Notes: generated by a model not told the origin, from the letters alone. A stretch of 64,000 nt of DNA from Apostichopus japonicus (GCF_037975245.1 NC_092569.1:5166501-5230500), one strand, 5' to 3'. Shown: positions 27,401 through 40,214, counted from the stretch's first letter. Numbers and translations are program-made.

Positions 27401-28910
27401 CCTTTTGGCGGCAGTCTGTCATTTTCTGAGGTGATTTTATCCTTTTCTTGTGATATAGCGCACCTTTTTCATATACCGTAAAGCTGATTAGAGCTTTTTT
27501 AAATTAAACTTTCGTGTTACATTGAACAACTTTAAACCGACAGTAATTGCTCTCTTTCAATGTACAGTATGTGCAATACTAGTCTCACAAAAAAAAAAAA
27601 AAAAAAAAAAAAGATTTGGGAGGTCAAAAGTTTATTTCTTCTTAAATGGGCCTTATGCGCTATGGTTAGTTGTTCAGTAAATGAAGTTAAAAAATCTCTT
27701 TGACTTCAAAATAAGAGTAAATAAGCCGATTTTGTTGATTCTCGAGTCCCGGTTCGTGAACGGAAGGTCGATTCAGGGGTTTAAAGCCCATCGAATGTGC
27801 TCAAAACAGCGGGTATGAGATCTTAACAGGGAGATAAGGGAAACACTATATATCGAGAAATTGAATAGAAGAATTGTGTTTAGTCTAAGACTTTTTCCCT
27901 GCCCCTTGATAACCTCTAGCCATCTGTCCATTTAAAGAGCATCTTATTGTTCGGGATTGAATAGAGTCGATCCTATATACACGATGTCAAATCCTCTCAT
28001 TATTTAACTTTGATTGCATTCAGAAACATGACACACGCGAATACGCTTTGAAAAAGGTATACTTTGAAAATGGTAAATCTTTAAGACGATCGATATTACG
28101 TAACCAGGCTGGGATATGAATAGAAATACTGACAAAAGGCACGAGAGGGCACGCGCGTCCATTGTGCAACGTTTATCAGGTATCTTCCAAATGGAATAAG
28201 TTCTTCCCATGACGTAACACCATCATTATCACACGGTAAAAACCGTCTCGTCGACTGGGTTAATAGTGGTCAAATCGTTTGATTTTCTTACCCCCTGCAT
28301 CCTCTATCTAGGGTGACTTTTCTTAACAAAAAGTTTCCTTAGCTGTATACGGGTAAGTTGTTCTTCGTTAGCATTATCATCACATTCAAGTTGACCAATG
28401 ATGATGGTTTGGAATTTTTCTTTACCTTAAATTGTTTAACCTCAAACACCCATCCACTGAACTGAGCTAACTAAGGTAATGGGGGTTAGGGGTGGGGTAA
28501 TCGAAAAGGCAAGAGGGATGGAGAGCATGGCAGAGAATCCATCAACTACGAGGGATAGTATATCTTCCTTTATTGGCATTGCTCTCTCGCTTCTGACACG
28601 GCCTTCTTTTTCCATGGATCTGGGCAAGATCAAGCCACCCCTCTCCGCCAACCCACTACCCCCGTCAAAAAGTTAAATTTCATCAACCATGCGTATGTAG
28701 GCAAATGATCACTGTTGTTGTTGTTTGCTTGCATTGCAAAGCTTCCAAAGTTCGTTACTTTAAGTCCAAAACTAACTAGTTAATAATGAATAACGAATAA
28801 CCGATGTTTTTGAAGATGCTAATGATCAGTCCATGAATGCGTCATCACACTAATACTAGGTCTATAGTTTGTCTGCTCAGTGAAGCCCTAAACTTTATAT
28901 ATTGCTATAC
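24495..28910. other. Intergenic DNA, no gene recognised
   Basis: G12 at 24666-24677, T-rich runs at 25050-25075, a CT-rich run at about 25478-25500, and A24 at 27589-27612, which could be the poly(A) of a decayed retroposon, although nothing recognisable precedes it. Several 60-90-codon frames overlap on both strands near 24.7-26.2 kb without recognisable content. Confidence 0.5.
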
Positions 28911-29098
28911 CAGGGAAATTCCTGATTAACCCGCCGTGATCCTTTATTTGTTCTCTTCTCAGTCTGAGTCTGGGTAAGTCCAACCCAACCCACCCCACAC
29001 CTCCAACCCACCCCACACCTCCAACCCACCCCACACCTCCAACCCACCACCCACCTCTTCAGGTATTACAATAACAGGGAAATTCCTGGTTAACCTGT
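28911..29098 (+). repeat. Direct repeats flanking an 18-bp C-rich minisatellite
   Basis: CAGGGAAATTCCTG-TTAACC occurs at 28911 and again at 29075, with a few differences over about 26 bp. Between the copies, 18-bp units (CAACCCACCCCACACCTC) run from 28986 to about 29050, in 3.5 copies. Confidence 0.8.
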
Positions 29099-29130
29099 CG
29101 CATTTAGTACCGGGTATTGCGTCTTCCTAC

Positions 29131-29208
29131 CAGGGATGTGTTATTTAGTGAGTCTCAGACAGAGCTGTCTTTCGTTGTATATTAGTCAATCTAAATAACA
29201 CATCCCTG
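29131..29208. repeat. 78-bp inverted repeat with exact 18-bp arms
   Basis: CAGGGATGTGTTATTTAG at 29131-29148 is exactly reverse-complemented at 29191-29208. The 42-nt loop contains a second small stem, AGACAG-AG-CTGTCT. It may be a tiny MITE or an RNA hairpin. No clear target duplication is seen at the flanks. Confidence 0.75.
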
Positions 29209-31150
29209 CTCCTTCTGTAAAAGACCGATCTATGGCGGGTAGCAACAGAAAGGAACAATTAATTGGAAAGAATACTATATGATGTTGTATGCATGGAAGC
29301 TTTATTAATTAGGGCCTGGAAGTGAAGCAGATAGTTTCATGAACGTGCAGGGGTAATTGTGACAGAGGCTTAGAATTGAAAGGTTAAATAATTGATGGTC
29401 ATATTGATTGAGTGGGTGTGTATGTAGACCCACAGACATCTATGTATGTATATGTCATGTATGAGGGGCCGGGTGGGTTGGGGGTGAGGTGAGGGTGGGT
29501 TTTGGTGGGTTGTATAGTGTGCACGTTCGTAATGAGTAACTTTAACGACAACACATCACAGAGATACACATTCATGGTTGACCATGAACTGCTTACTAGA
29601 TCCGCAGTAATTGCTCAATAGAAACGTATAATTTTGGTAATGGTCCAACGCCAATTGAGGTCAACGTAGGTCAAGGTTTTTAAAACTGCTTTGACTAGTT
29701 TACTTCAAAGTACTACTAATATGGATACCGTGTTATTAAAGAATCACTGTTAGTGTCATTTACCTTCAGAAAGCATGTTATATGAGGTAAGACAGTACTG
29801 TAGTCCACCGATCTTGCAAGCGTTGCGCTTGAATTGTGCGTTAAACATATTATTCATAATGTTACATGACATATTCATAATGTTACATGACATATCATTC
29901 ATAATGATACATGACATATTATTCATATTATTCATTATATAGCCTGTATACACATCTCGGTATGACATTATCCTGGTTTGTTGTACGAATAAGATCAAAA
30001 TATTTGGTGTGGAAGAGATAGAAGAGGGCTTTTAAACATGATGAAGGAATCTATAGGCTTCCGTACATAATTGCTCTAACCCAGGCGAAAACTTACGAAG
30101 CAAACAGCCAGGATTGGACTCGAAGGCCTATTTTATTATATTTTTTACAAGTTATATATATTTTGATGAAGTTTTTTTCTATTCACGTGTGTTAAGTGGT
30201 GTAAGATATTTTTTTGTGAGTGTATAGCGCTACATGGAAATATATTAAGTATACCACAATCCTCAGGTGAAACACACGAACAGTAATCTGGTTACAATTT
30301 GGGCTATAGAAGGTAACCGTGTGTTACATCATTCTCTCAGTCCCATATATGATATATTGATATGGTTAGGCCAGTATATAAATTAACTTTTTCATGTTTC
30401 CTTTCTCTGTCTTTTACATCTCAGATTTTTTTAGTCAGAGTTGCTTCAGAGAAACAGTAAAATACAAGAACAAAACTTGAAAAGTCAGGTGAGTAAAGTT
30501 TCTTGTTTCCATAGCCTAACTGAATCCATAGACCCCAAATGTTCATTTTCTTCAACACCTCACTGAGACATGCATTGAATCGCTTCATAACGACTGTCCT
30601 CGATGTCCTAGAATAATTTGGAAATTTTGAACCTTATTTTTAGCAAATTTAAGTTTTCAACACGCTTGGCATTGTCAGCATGTTTAAAATCCGTTGGCGA
30701 TTACACAGTTGACATTTTAACAATAAATCCACCCCCAAAAAAAGAAGAAGCAAATATAGCACAGCAGTTATTGACTTTTGATATATGCAGATATATGTAA
30801 AATGACGAATAAATGTTGTATTCTGAAATCCAAGATTCTCCCACCCTTCCGGGTAAGGAGGGTTGGGGGGGGGGGATATATTGACCTCATTGGGCTTATC
30901 TTCTAGCTGGGATAAAATGTATAACTTGCATCATTGTCTCGAAATTATAGCATCTTCTTGACCGTTCCAAAATACAAATATAGGTTTTTCGCTTTTCTGC
31001 ATCAGCTCAGTAAGCATGCAGTACACCACGCAGGGATAAACTTAACTTCAAGATGAGAACGTTTGAACGCAATTAATCTTGCGTTCCCTATCAAAGCCGA
31101 TTCCAGTGTGGGTTTAGGTTGGCTACGGTCGGAACAAAAAACAAAATAAA
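29209..31150. other. Intergenic DNA
   Basis: A G-rich, quadruplex-capable run at 29465-29511, the 21-bp minisatellite at 29852-29917 listed separately, and a G-run at about 30865-30876. No gene recognised. Confidence 0.55.
29852..29917 (+). repeat. 21-bp minisatellite, three copies
   Basis: Units beginning ATTCATAATG and ending ACATGACAT start at 29852, 29873 and 29897, with a 3-nt insertion before the third. The Met/Asn-rich minus-strand frame here is translated repeat. Confidence 0.9.
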
Positions 31151-31151
31151 C

Positions 31152-31230
31152 ACGTATTGTTATACGTATTAACAAACGTATTGGTATACGTATTAACATA
31201 CGTATTAACAACACGTATTACGAACGTATT
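31152..31230 (+). repeat. 12-bp periodic ACGTATT array
   Basis: ACGTATT occurs seven times, starting at 31152, 31164, 31176, 31188, 31200, 31213 and 31224. The heptamer is conserved while the intervening 4-6 bases vary (TRTTAY-like). The arginine/isoleucine minus-strand frame is translated repeat. Confidence 0.9.
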
Positions 31231-34200
31231 GTTTTACGCATGCACAACGCCTTTATATATACCATTAATATTTGTTGCGGTTCTTTATTTAGCGAACGAA
31301 ACTTGAACCCCTTGCTTACGATAACGATTATTTTTTTTGAAAAAGGTAACGAAAACGATGTACTGTCCTTTGTTTATAACTTTTTACACAGCTATATTGG
31401 TATCAAGTTGCGTTATGTATAAATCACTCTTTCAAAGTTCATCATTATTTTGAATAAATTCCTTTCATTTTCGTCATGAGAGACAAAATGTTACAGATGA
31501 ACATACCGACTGATTTTAAATTCTATACTTCTAAATAATCTTTTTCTACTTCAAAAGTATTTTGTTATTCAATTAGCCGCGTTATTTTGATTAATTTGAT
31601 CGGCTCGCAATCCCGTTCCACTTATTACATTGAGCCTGTAACAATGTGCTCATGCATGACGGTGTTCAGTGAAATACCATGCACGTGTCGAATCGAAACG
31701 TGGACTACATTGAATTTTTAATACACCAGAGAATATGATAATTTGGTCAACTACCGCATTCAGATATGTTCATTCATATATAAGACTAATTAGCTGGTAT
31801 TTATCAACAAGACTGAACTGTTTTACTCACTTCTTTGACGTAGTTTGTTTTGCGCAGTTTATAATTAAAAACACATAGTAAACAAACACACTTCCCTTTC
31901 ATCAAAACATTCCATTCTATCAATAACACGTCTTGGCCTTCTTATATCCTAAATGTTTGTTATTGTTTGCTGTTTTCGATTTATTTTTTTTTGGGGGGGG
32001 GGGGGCTATTTTTCATGGTTACGCAATGCATTTCTTAACTAATGACGTCACTAGTTTCACTCTCACTTAAAGATTTATCCTCTAGTTGTGGGTGTATTTA
32101 TCGTAGAATTTTTAATTTCGAGAAATGTAACAGAGAATTAAAAATGATACAAAAACAAAATCACGAGGAATGATCAATTTGATCACATATGGAAAACACA
32201 ACCAAAACTGTGCTGAATTTCCTCAGTTTTGAAGAAGAAATAGTATGTCGATGTACTTTGAGTGAAAAGCCTATTTCATGACACAGATTTCTTCTTGTTT
32301 TGCTTCTTTTTTTACTTGGTATGGACAATTGTATCGAAATAAAACTTTCCCATCAATGGTTCATGTAGTAATGTGTAGAATGAATTCAGCATGTACTTTA
32401 CACACCAGAGGCAGTGGGGAGTAAGTTATGATACGAACACAATACCCACGCGTATTTATATATATGGATCCTTCAATAGGTGAAAAAAAGCACCTTTCGA
32501 TCAACTTTGTTGGGGTGTAGTAACAATATCGTACATACACACCAGTTTCAAGTACTTACACATTAAACATCGTGTTGAATTGGGGTATGCATCGTATCAT
32601 AGGAACTAAAGTTCTTCATGAGAGCCCCACATTGGTGCTCACAAAGTCCACAATAGGGTTTTTGAAGTTTGTTCTGTCAATATTTAACTGATATTAACGC
32701 CATTACAATCTTTACTCGTTAAACTATACCGCTTCCATGGTCGCGTGGGCAAATATTTACACGCGGTTTTGCTCGCGTGGGTTCGCCGTATATAGTAACA
32801 GTTACTTTAAACTGGTTGCAATGGTGTAGCGTGTTTGTTCGTTTGTAATATACATCCGGAGGGTACAGTTTAAAGATCAAAAACTTGGAAGAAAAGAAAA
32901 AAAGAAAAAAAAAAAATTAACAACCCTAAGAAAAATATAGACGACACCACTCTGTAGTAAATACTTTGATAGATATTAAACAACAGATCAAACAAAACGA
33001 TGTAGACTCATTTCAGCCGTTTCTATACAGCCAAACTGTAAGCAAAAACATACAGTTTGAAAAACCAGGCAACCTCAACTTCGCAAAGATTTGTGATTTT
33101 TGTTTGTTGCTTTTTGTATATTTGTTGTGGTTAAAGTCTTGATGAAAAACGACGCTCTTTATCTCGCTTAGGCAGGTTCGGCAGCAAACATAGACCAACC
33201 TTGACATACTATAAGTATGGGTTGGAATTTAAGAGCCCTACAAAGAAACAATGAAATGAGGCTATGCGTTTGCCTCGATTATATATATATATATATATAT
33301 ATAGGTCTCTTGTTCACACACAAAATAATAGTCACCCACTATAGACCCAAAGAATGCATTTTTACTGCCGCACCCATTAAGGAGCATTCCTTCGTTGAAA
33401 ATATTATTTGCTTAATGAATATATTAAAATTCATGCACGGATCCAAACCCATATACTTTTGTATACTTTTAGCAATTTTATGAATTTCAAAGTTTGGAGG
33501 CCATATATTACTGCATGGGAGACCTTCGGATATCAGCTTTTTACGTTAAATCTGCAAAGCATGGAATGTGTAAATGTAAGAGAAAAAACTGCGTGCTAAT
33601 GGAATTTGCTGCGAATAGAATAATTAATTTTATTAGTCACTTTTTGGAGCTTATGTATGTTATGAGTGAGACATTTGGTAAAAGTATAACGGTTTAGTTT
33701 GATCAGTTGCGATGACATTCCGTTTGTATCAACAACTCGTTGAGATATAGGACTTAGGTTATGCAGACTATCGTACAGACAATACGTTAAAATAATTGAT
33801 TGTGTATATTATAAGTCGGTCATATGGGTATGGATATAGGACACTGGTTATGTGGGATATTCGCAACGTTCGGAAATCGGACAGTATAGATATAGCACAC
33901 TTCTAGGGGGCTTATCACAATCAAGGTTATTTACAAGTAATAAGTGATTCCATTATAGATTCTCAACTATATTTGCGCAACACGCCCGTAGAGAGAGTTC
34001 GAAGTTTTTTGGAGGGTGGGGTGGGGTGGGGGTGGGGTTGGGGGGTCAACAGTTGACTAATGCCCATACTGGAAATAGAAATTTTCACAAATTTCTTTTT
34101 CAAAATTATGATATTATTTCCATTGTTTTAACTAGACTTGGTTAGTACGGTACAAGGTGAATAATGTTGCCAGGTAGACGACTTTACCTGTGTGTGTTGT

Positions 34201-35564
34201 AAAAACTGGAAGAAAGTTTTTTTTGGGGGGGGGGGAAGGGAGGGGCGGGGAGCAAGTGACCCGTGCGCCCCCATTGTTATGGACCTGGGGGACAAAAAGA
34301 TGCGTTCATATCTCTGTTAACTATAGTTCCTGATTGTGATGCCTCAGTATGGCTATGCAGTACCTAATACAAACAAAGGCGTTGCCAAGACAACCTATAA
34401 GTAACGAATTTTAATATCACATGTAAAGCTGAAGTAGTTAACGAATAAAGACTTCTGTATAGGTTAATATGATTTCTTACGAAGTATCAAACAAACAACT
34501 TTACTTCAATAATCACTTAGTGATTCATTTTACTCTTTGCGTCACATAAATAACATTCAAATAATCGCCTACCTTTATGGTGGTTTTTGACTCGTTTGCT
34601 CAAGAAAGCTGTTTGACTCAGTCCATATTCCCCGAAGAAGATCCTGCTAGGATCGAAAGGTCAGGCCCTTTAACTTCAATAAATATTCTTGGTAAGAAGT
34701 TTGGTTTCCTAAAGCTTTGTCCACTTACTATAGGACTAATACTATTTACCCCAAAGAATCGCAAACCGATATTATAACGAACCCGCATAGAGCTACATGA
34801 AATATTTGAACGCCTGCTTGACTATGTTCCGTATAGCACGTATATATATATTTGTATCGGGTATACTTGGCACGCGCGAAGTGTTGTTAGTAGATATATA
34901 TGGTAATACCTGTCAAACAACGAAAGGTTAAAGTATATCTTTGGCTCAAGATCCACACTCTTATAGAGATAGTTAAGTTTTGTTTTGTGAAAGATATATT
35001 CATATTTCAATTGCGATCTAAGTGCATTCATATAGTAGTAATCGCTGCTATATTGGAGTAGTATATATGCATGCAGCAACACACAAAATGGGCTATCACA
35101 CTACAAGTCAATGAAAATAATTATGTAGAACCAAAACAAACTTTGAAATCGTTAACGAGTTGCTATACCTATTGTTTACTCGTTAATGGGAAATTTCAAT
35201 CACAATATCGTCATATATAGTAGAATAAATTGATGACGATCGTTAACAACACAGCCTACACTATGCAGATTTCGTCCAAGCAAGGCTGAATTACTCAAGT
35301 CCAAGCATCAACATCAATGCGTAACTTCAACTTTCGTCATGTGACGTAGCCACATAGGATCGGCCAGGGAGATAAGGCGAGGAAAGGGAGTGGGTGGGGT
35401 ATCAAAATGTTATATATGCTTTACTCCAAACTATTTATCTGAAAATAATACTACATAACCTGTCAATTCATGATACCGTATATTTTAACACTCCACCTGT
35501 CACAGAAAAACGTGGAGTATAGTATCCACAGAATAACACACGGTCATCCTCTGTCCTCCCTTCA
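31231..35564. other. Intergenic DNA, no gene recognised
   Basis: G14 at 31993-32006, an A-rich run at 32885-32917, (AT)n at 33280-33303, a G-rich patch at 34015-34050 and G11 at 34225-34235. A loosely repeated GATATAGGAC-GGTTATG pair lies near 33746 and 33834. Nothing coding is recognised. Confidence 0.55.
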
Positions 35565-35725
35565 CCCCCCCCCCCCCACCCTCCTGATACACACGCTGGG
35601 GTGGCTGAGATGTACTTCACGACTTGGAAGGTTTAAGGATTCAAGTACAGGGTCGCAACCACGTGTAAGCTACACGGGGGGGGGGGGGTTATAAAAACCA
35701 GGATAGCCTGCACCCCCCCCCCCCC
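35565..35725. repeat. C13 - G13 - C13 homopolymer triplet
   Basis: C13 at 35565-35577, G13 at 35676-35688 and C13 at 35713-35725. The G13 and second C13 are complementary and separated by 24 bases, so a G:C hairpin is possible. The G13 could also pair with the first C13. Confidence 0.85.
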
Positions 35726-36654
35726 ACCTCCTCCCAGCCCATACACTAGCAGGCAGAATATATCTGAGTCGATTTTAGCAGTTTTTCAATGATATTGGTT
35801 TATTTGACTTGGAAGCTTCCACTCGGACTATAAACCTAGATATCTGTTGTGGGGATCGCAACGGTTAGTTACACTTTAAATAGTAAGATTAAATCCAACT
35901 CGTTTTAAGATTGTGTAAACTGTCGTAACAAACGTTCATTGTAAAGCAGTTTATATATTTACAGGTGTCGGAAGTCGAGAAAATTAATCTTTTTTATTTA
36001 CCGAGGGCCCATGTGAGTAGTGGCACCTGTTGTTGCCTCAATACAAGTATATATATTGTGAAGTCCTGATAATTTAATCTGTCTTGATCTGTTTATGAAA
36101 ACAGAATTGTGATTACGTTATCTGCGTGATTCGTGTCGTGACAGTCATACTTAAAATCTCTCGAATCACACAGGTTGCTTTATTTATTCTCTGGTTTACC
36201 TTGTCAGATAATTAAATATACAAACTACTGTGCATTGATTCCTTGTTTTAAAGTTGTTAAAGATGAAGGGAATCCGTGTTTTCACCCCAAAAACAACAGA
36301 ATATTAAAGGATGACTTAAGCAAAATCTTAATTTTGATACGTTATATAGTTTAAGAGAAGGGCTAGTTTAAGGAAGTGCTACTATAATGTTTGTATACAG
36401 TTATTATGGTTGTCATGGTTTTCACCTTTAAAATATGTTAAAAACCTCTGGAATGACGTCGGCTCGTTAGTGTGGATCTTTAATGTTAATTGCCATTCCT
36501 TTGCTTTATAAATTCAAACAAAACAAGTTATAAACAACAAATCATCCTTGGATAATATTCAACCATGAATTTTGTCCCTGGCAAAAGTTGTAACAAATTT
36601 CAAACGTGTCACTTGAGGTCAGAAGTGTCTTATGTTTACTCATTGCTATTTTTG
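35726..36654. other. AT-rich intergenic DNA, nothing recognised
   Basis: No simple repeats, recognisable frames or mobile-element signatures were seen. Confidence 0.55.
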
Positions 36655-36862
36655 CATAGTATCTGCATGAGGAACTGAGGTATCTGAGGTCTGTGTATTA
36701 GACTAAGTGTTCCAGTCATTTTATCTGATGAACCTCATCTGTTTAAAGGGTAATTTTCTCAAAAGTTAGCAGTTTCATAGAAATACAGTCTGAATAGATA
36801 GCAGGGTTTCTTTTAACGTTCTACAACATAACAAATTACTGTTGTGCCTGAAGTCATACTTT
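36655..36862 (+). repeat. Dispersed repeat, family 1, copy B
   Basis: Homologous to 13990-14190 in the same orientation. The shared blocks include GGTCTGTGTRTTA, CCAGTC-TTT, TTTAAAGGG and TTTCTCAAAA. Copy boundaries are approximate. Confidence 0.65.
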
Positions 36863-37369
36863 AAAAGGTCAAAAACAAGACAAGAAGATTGTATATCAAG
36901 TATAGCCAAGCTGCACACCTCTATCATCCACTAGAGAGAGAGAGAGATATCATTTCTTGTGAGAAAGAACAAAACAGTAGATAAAAGAGGAATGGAAAAC
37001 AAAGGGCTGTACGGGTCAGAGGCTGTAAGACTGCCTTATCTGAACTGCATCGATGTATTCAACTATATTTATGATGATTATTCAGGGTAGAGATGACCCG
37101 CTAAATGGAAACACCTTACACAAAGGAAGACAAATATAATGTTATATTTGAGACTATTGACGCATACAAAGCCCCAAAAGCCTAAAATGATTTTGAAAAT
37201 GAGTACAAAATTCATGTCCCCCCCCCAACCCCTCACCAGTTAACCGGACACAATAATCACTTTCCTGAAATAACGTCTTGCAACTATGTTAAAATCTTAT
37301 CATCAATGGAGATTTTATCGAGATAATTCTTGTAGGCGGTTTATGCCCCTATTTCAATATGACTTATGT
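36863..37369. other. Intergenic DNA
   Basis: A short GA run at about 36931-36946 and a C8 run near 37218-37226. Nothing else seen. Confidence 0.55.
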
Positions 37370-37870
37370 CTAAAGTTCCTTAGATTCGGTCCTAATTATC
37401 TCTTCGGCCGTTAGCCAGCTGTGCTATGGCATAATATTGCATTTATAGTGATTTCATACGCGCAGATTCTTGTTGTTATGAACAGATATAGGGGCTACAC
37501 AAGAAGATATTATTAACCCAGCGCGTAATTTGGGATTACATTGCTATGTCTTAAAAACAACAGAAACCTTTCAATCGAGGAAGTTGTTTGCGAGGATACC
37601 TTAAAGTCATTCCTCATTACAAGTCTTCTGACGTCACCTTAATTGGATAACTGTTTATTCCAAGGTTGATATTGTAATTAGCTTTTTATGTAACTCGTAG
37701 AATTACACAAGTGTAGCCGATAATAGACGCCATTACAGCCGAAGCACCGCGCTCTCCTTAAGACTAATGTCCCCTGGGTGTGAGCGTTGAACCTGTGGGG
37801 TCACAGAAACGGCGCACTTACGTGGGGCTGTAATTATTGATTGAAAGGTAATAAGTGCCTTATAGAAAAG
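37370..37870. promoter_or_regulatory. Repeat-free island with CRE and homeodomain motifs
   Basis: About 500 bp without simple repeats and with more CpG than its flanks. It has TGACGTCA (perfect CRE) at 37629-37636, TAATTA at 37675-37680, and TAATTATTGATTGA (homeodomain plus PBX-like TGATTGA) at 37831-37844. A long repeat-free, motif-bearing island in a gene desert is what a conserved developmental enhancer looks like. Conservation cannot be judged from one sequence. Confidence 0.3.
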
Positions 37871-38764
37871 TCCTACTGAATTAAGTTTTTGTCACTGATA
37901 ATTTACATATCATTGTCATTGTAGATGTGATGTATATACTGGTTCGATTTGATTTGTGTTAATGCTTATATTGTTGATTTTTTTGCCTTAACAAGCATAT
38001 ATTGTATATTAAGGGTAGCAGAATGTAATATTTACTGATGGACTTCGTCGATTTTGCTGTGGTAGTTTTTAATTGTTAAACAATGCTGAAGTTGTCGTTG
38101 ATTGTTTTGATGTATGGTGCTTCGTTGCTATATTGTACGTTTGCCTTAAAGTTTGTGTTCAAGGCCAGAGTTGCTTGAGCCTGCTAATATCGAGCTTTGA
38201 GTTAATATATTGTGTTGGATATGGAGTTACATGATATGTTTTTGTCCTAAGAATAAGAGAATAATTGCTTTTAATGTTTTGAAAGTTTTTGTCTCCTTTA
38301 CAAATGTTATACTTTTCAGAAAGTTTGAAGTACTTTTCTGATTTGAGAGTAATGTAACAGAGTACAGAGCTATGAAGTTACAAACAATATATTTTAGTGA
38401 AATCAGCCCTGACATGTTAACTTTGATAGAGCTTTAACATGCTGTTCGACTCTAACATATCATTAAAATTGTGTTCATTAGCTCGTCTCTAGTGAAGTTT
38501 TCTTTCAGACAGTGCACATTAAAAGTTGGAATATTAATGCTTTTAATAATTCCGGGTTCTAAGGTGACCAAATGTTGAGAAGGGAATCGAATGAATTAAT
38601 TATTTGAACCTTGAACTTTATTTCTTGTAGATCTGTGTCTTAGTTTGATCAATTGTAATTTTTGAAGTAATTACCTGGTACAGTAGAAATATTTAAGTTT
38701 GGAAAAAAGATGAACCACCTTAAGGTCCTGCTGTTGGTGGATTTCGAGAATCATTACATTGCAA
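37871..38764. other. AT-rich intergenic DNA, nothing recognised
   Basis: T-rich on the plus strand throughout. The 62-codon minus frame at 38227-38415 is unassigned. Confidence 0.55.
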
Positions 38765-38935
38765 ACTGCACCCGGCAACCAGGTCGGGTCAAAGGGTGAA
38801 GGGATGCCCCCCCCCCCCATTTAAAGAACTTCACAAGTTACAGGACACTGGTATTGTGCCCATCCTTAAAATGTTGGTATCCCTCCAGCTCAGAATACCC
38901 GGCTACGGGTCAGAACCATGTAGGCTACATGATTT
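38765..38935 (+). repeat. Dispersed repeat, family 2, copy B
   Basis: Homologous to 20130-20330 through CCCGG-AACCAGGT, ACAAGTTACAGGACAC, TATTGTG-CC, CTTAA, CAGAAT and GGCTACGGG. It contains a C-run at about 38808-38818 at the position of the C-rich run in copy A. Confidence 0.6.
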
Positions 38936-39010
38936 AACGGCTTCATAGACGGTAGACCAAGCACACAGTAAACTGCATACAAAGTGTTATAATAGGCCTA
39001 TGGGCAACTA

Positions 39011-39095
39011 AATTCTTGGCTAGCACGGTATTCGCACTAGTGACGTCATTGGTTCAAGGTCAGTGGTTCGAAATCCGTTCTGGCCAGAAAATTTG
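39011..39095 (+). mobile_element. Second tRNA-like SINE head
   Basis: TGGCTAGCACGG at 39017-39028 fits an A box. GGTTCGAAATCC at 39065-39076 is a B box with one extra base. The blocks CACGGTATTCG...AGTGAC...GGTTC and TTC-GGCC align loosely with 12978-13032, so the two may be members of one SINE family. A CRE octamer TGACGTCA (39041-39048) lies between the boxes. Confidence 0.4.
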
Positions 39096-40214
39096 TTTGG
39101 TCTATCCAAGGATGTTTTCAAATATTGAGTTTGAAAAGCAGAATTCAGTGGTTGTATCAATGTAAGGTATCACAGTAACCACACTGACAAGTAAGAATGA
39201 CAGTACCACAGACAGAAAGTCCATGTTACAAGTACAGAAGTTTTGAAACATAAGTTAAAACTTAAAGAAAATTGAAGATCAATATATACCGCATGTTGCT
39301 ACATACTTACATACTTTTAGTTCATTTTGCTTGTGTTTTTGTTGTTGTTGAGGGAATTGCACTAAAAAAAATTTTGGTTTTCATATTTTTTCTCGCACAA
39401 AAATAACCCCTGTTGTAAAACGAAAGACGTATATTTCCGTATATTAGTTACATTAAATCTTATCATATAAAAATGCAAAGAAAGAAAGATGGAAAAGAAA
39501 ACCCTTTGTAAATTGATCATGGAGCCCTGAATCGCTGTGTAAATAGTAAACAGGCAGTAACCTGTCTCGAACAACACTAGTTGATCAGGACATGCTAAGG
39601 AAATGAAAATTAACTTTAGCGTTTACTTGATATATTCCATTTATTTCATCTCAAAGGCCGCAGAAAAGTGAACTCAGTGGTAGTTCTTTTTAGGTTTAGT
39701 TTTTTTACCCTGTAATGATCGAAGAGAATACTCGTAAAGAAACGAGGGTCAACTTAAAATTGTCCAAGAATTTCATACTCAATGCATCCAATTCTTTCCA
39801 ATCTACAATGCATTTTAGAGGATCATAATGTTTGCTTTCATCATGTATACTTCTACCCCATCTCCCATCACCCACCCTCCCCCAACCCCCCGGTCTTCCC
39901 AACATGCAGTCACCCCTGCTCTCATCACCCCATCGCTTCCTCAATCTCCTATTTAACATCCAACTTCATCATTGATCCGTCGTTCTAAGGTTCGTATTTA
40001 AAATGATGTCCCTGTACTTATATACTTCTGATATGCATATTTACTCCTCTTTTTTTTTTCCTTTTTTTTTTTAAGTCAACGCCAAACCGTTCGACTTGTA
40101 CTTTGCCTTCATTTTGTGTAATGAGCTGTAATATTAACAAAAATACCCTTGCAAAGATAATCAGGCCTTACCATCGTTTACACAATACTCAAACTCTTAT
40201 CTTGGTATACCACA
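39096..40214. other. Intergenic DNA
   Basis: A pyrimidine-rich patch at 39855-39900 (CATCTCCC/CACCCTCCCCC) and T-runs at 40050-40072. Nothing coding recognised. Confidence 0.55.

Noticed and set aside
27589-27612. A24 run as the tail of a processed pseudogene
   Set aside because: No recognisable coding or SINE/LINE sequence precedes it and no clear target duplication is visible.
28986-29050. CRISPR-like spaced repeats
   Set aside because: The 18-bp units abut directly without unique spacers, and the DNA is eukaryotic; it is a minisatellite.
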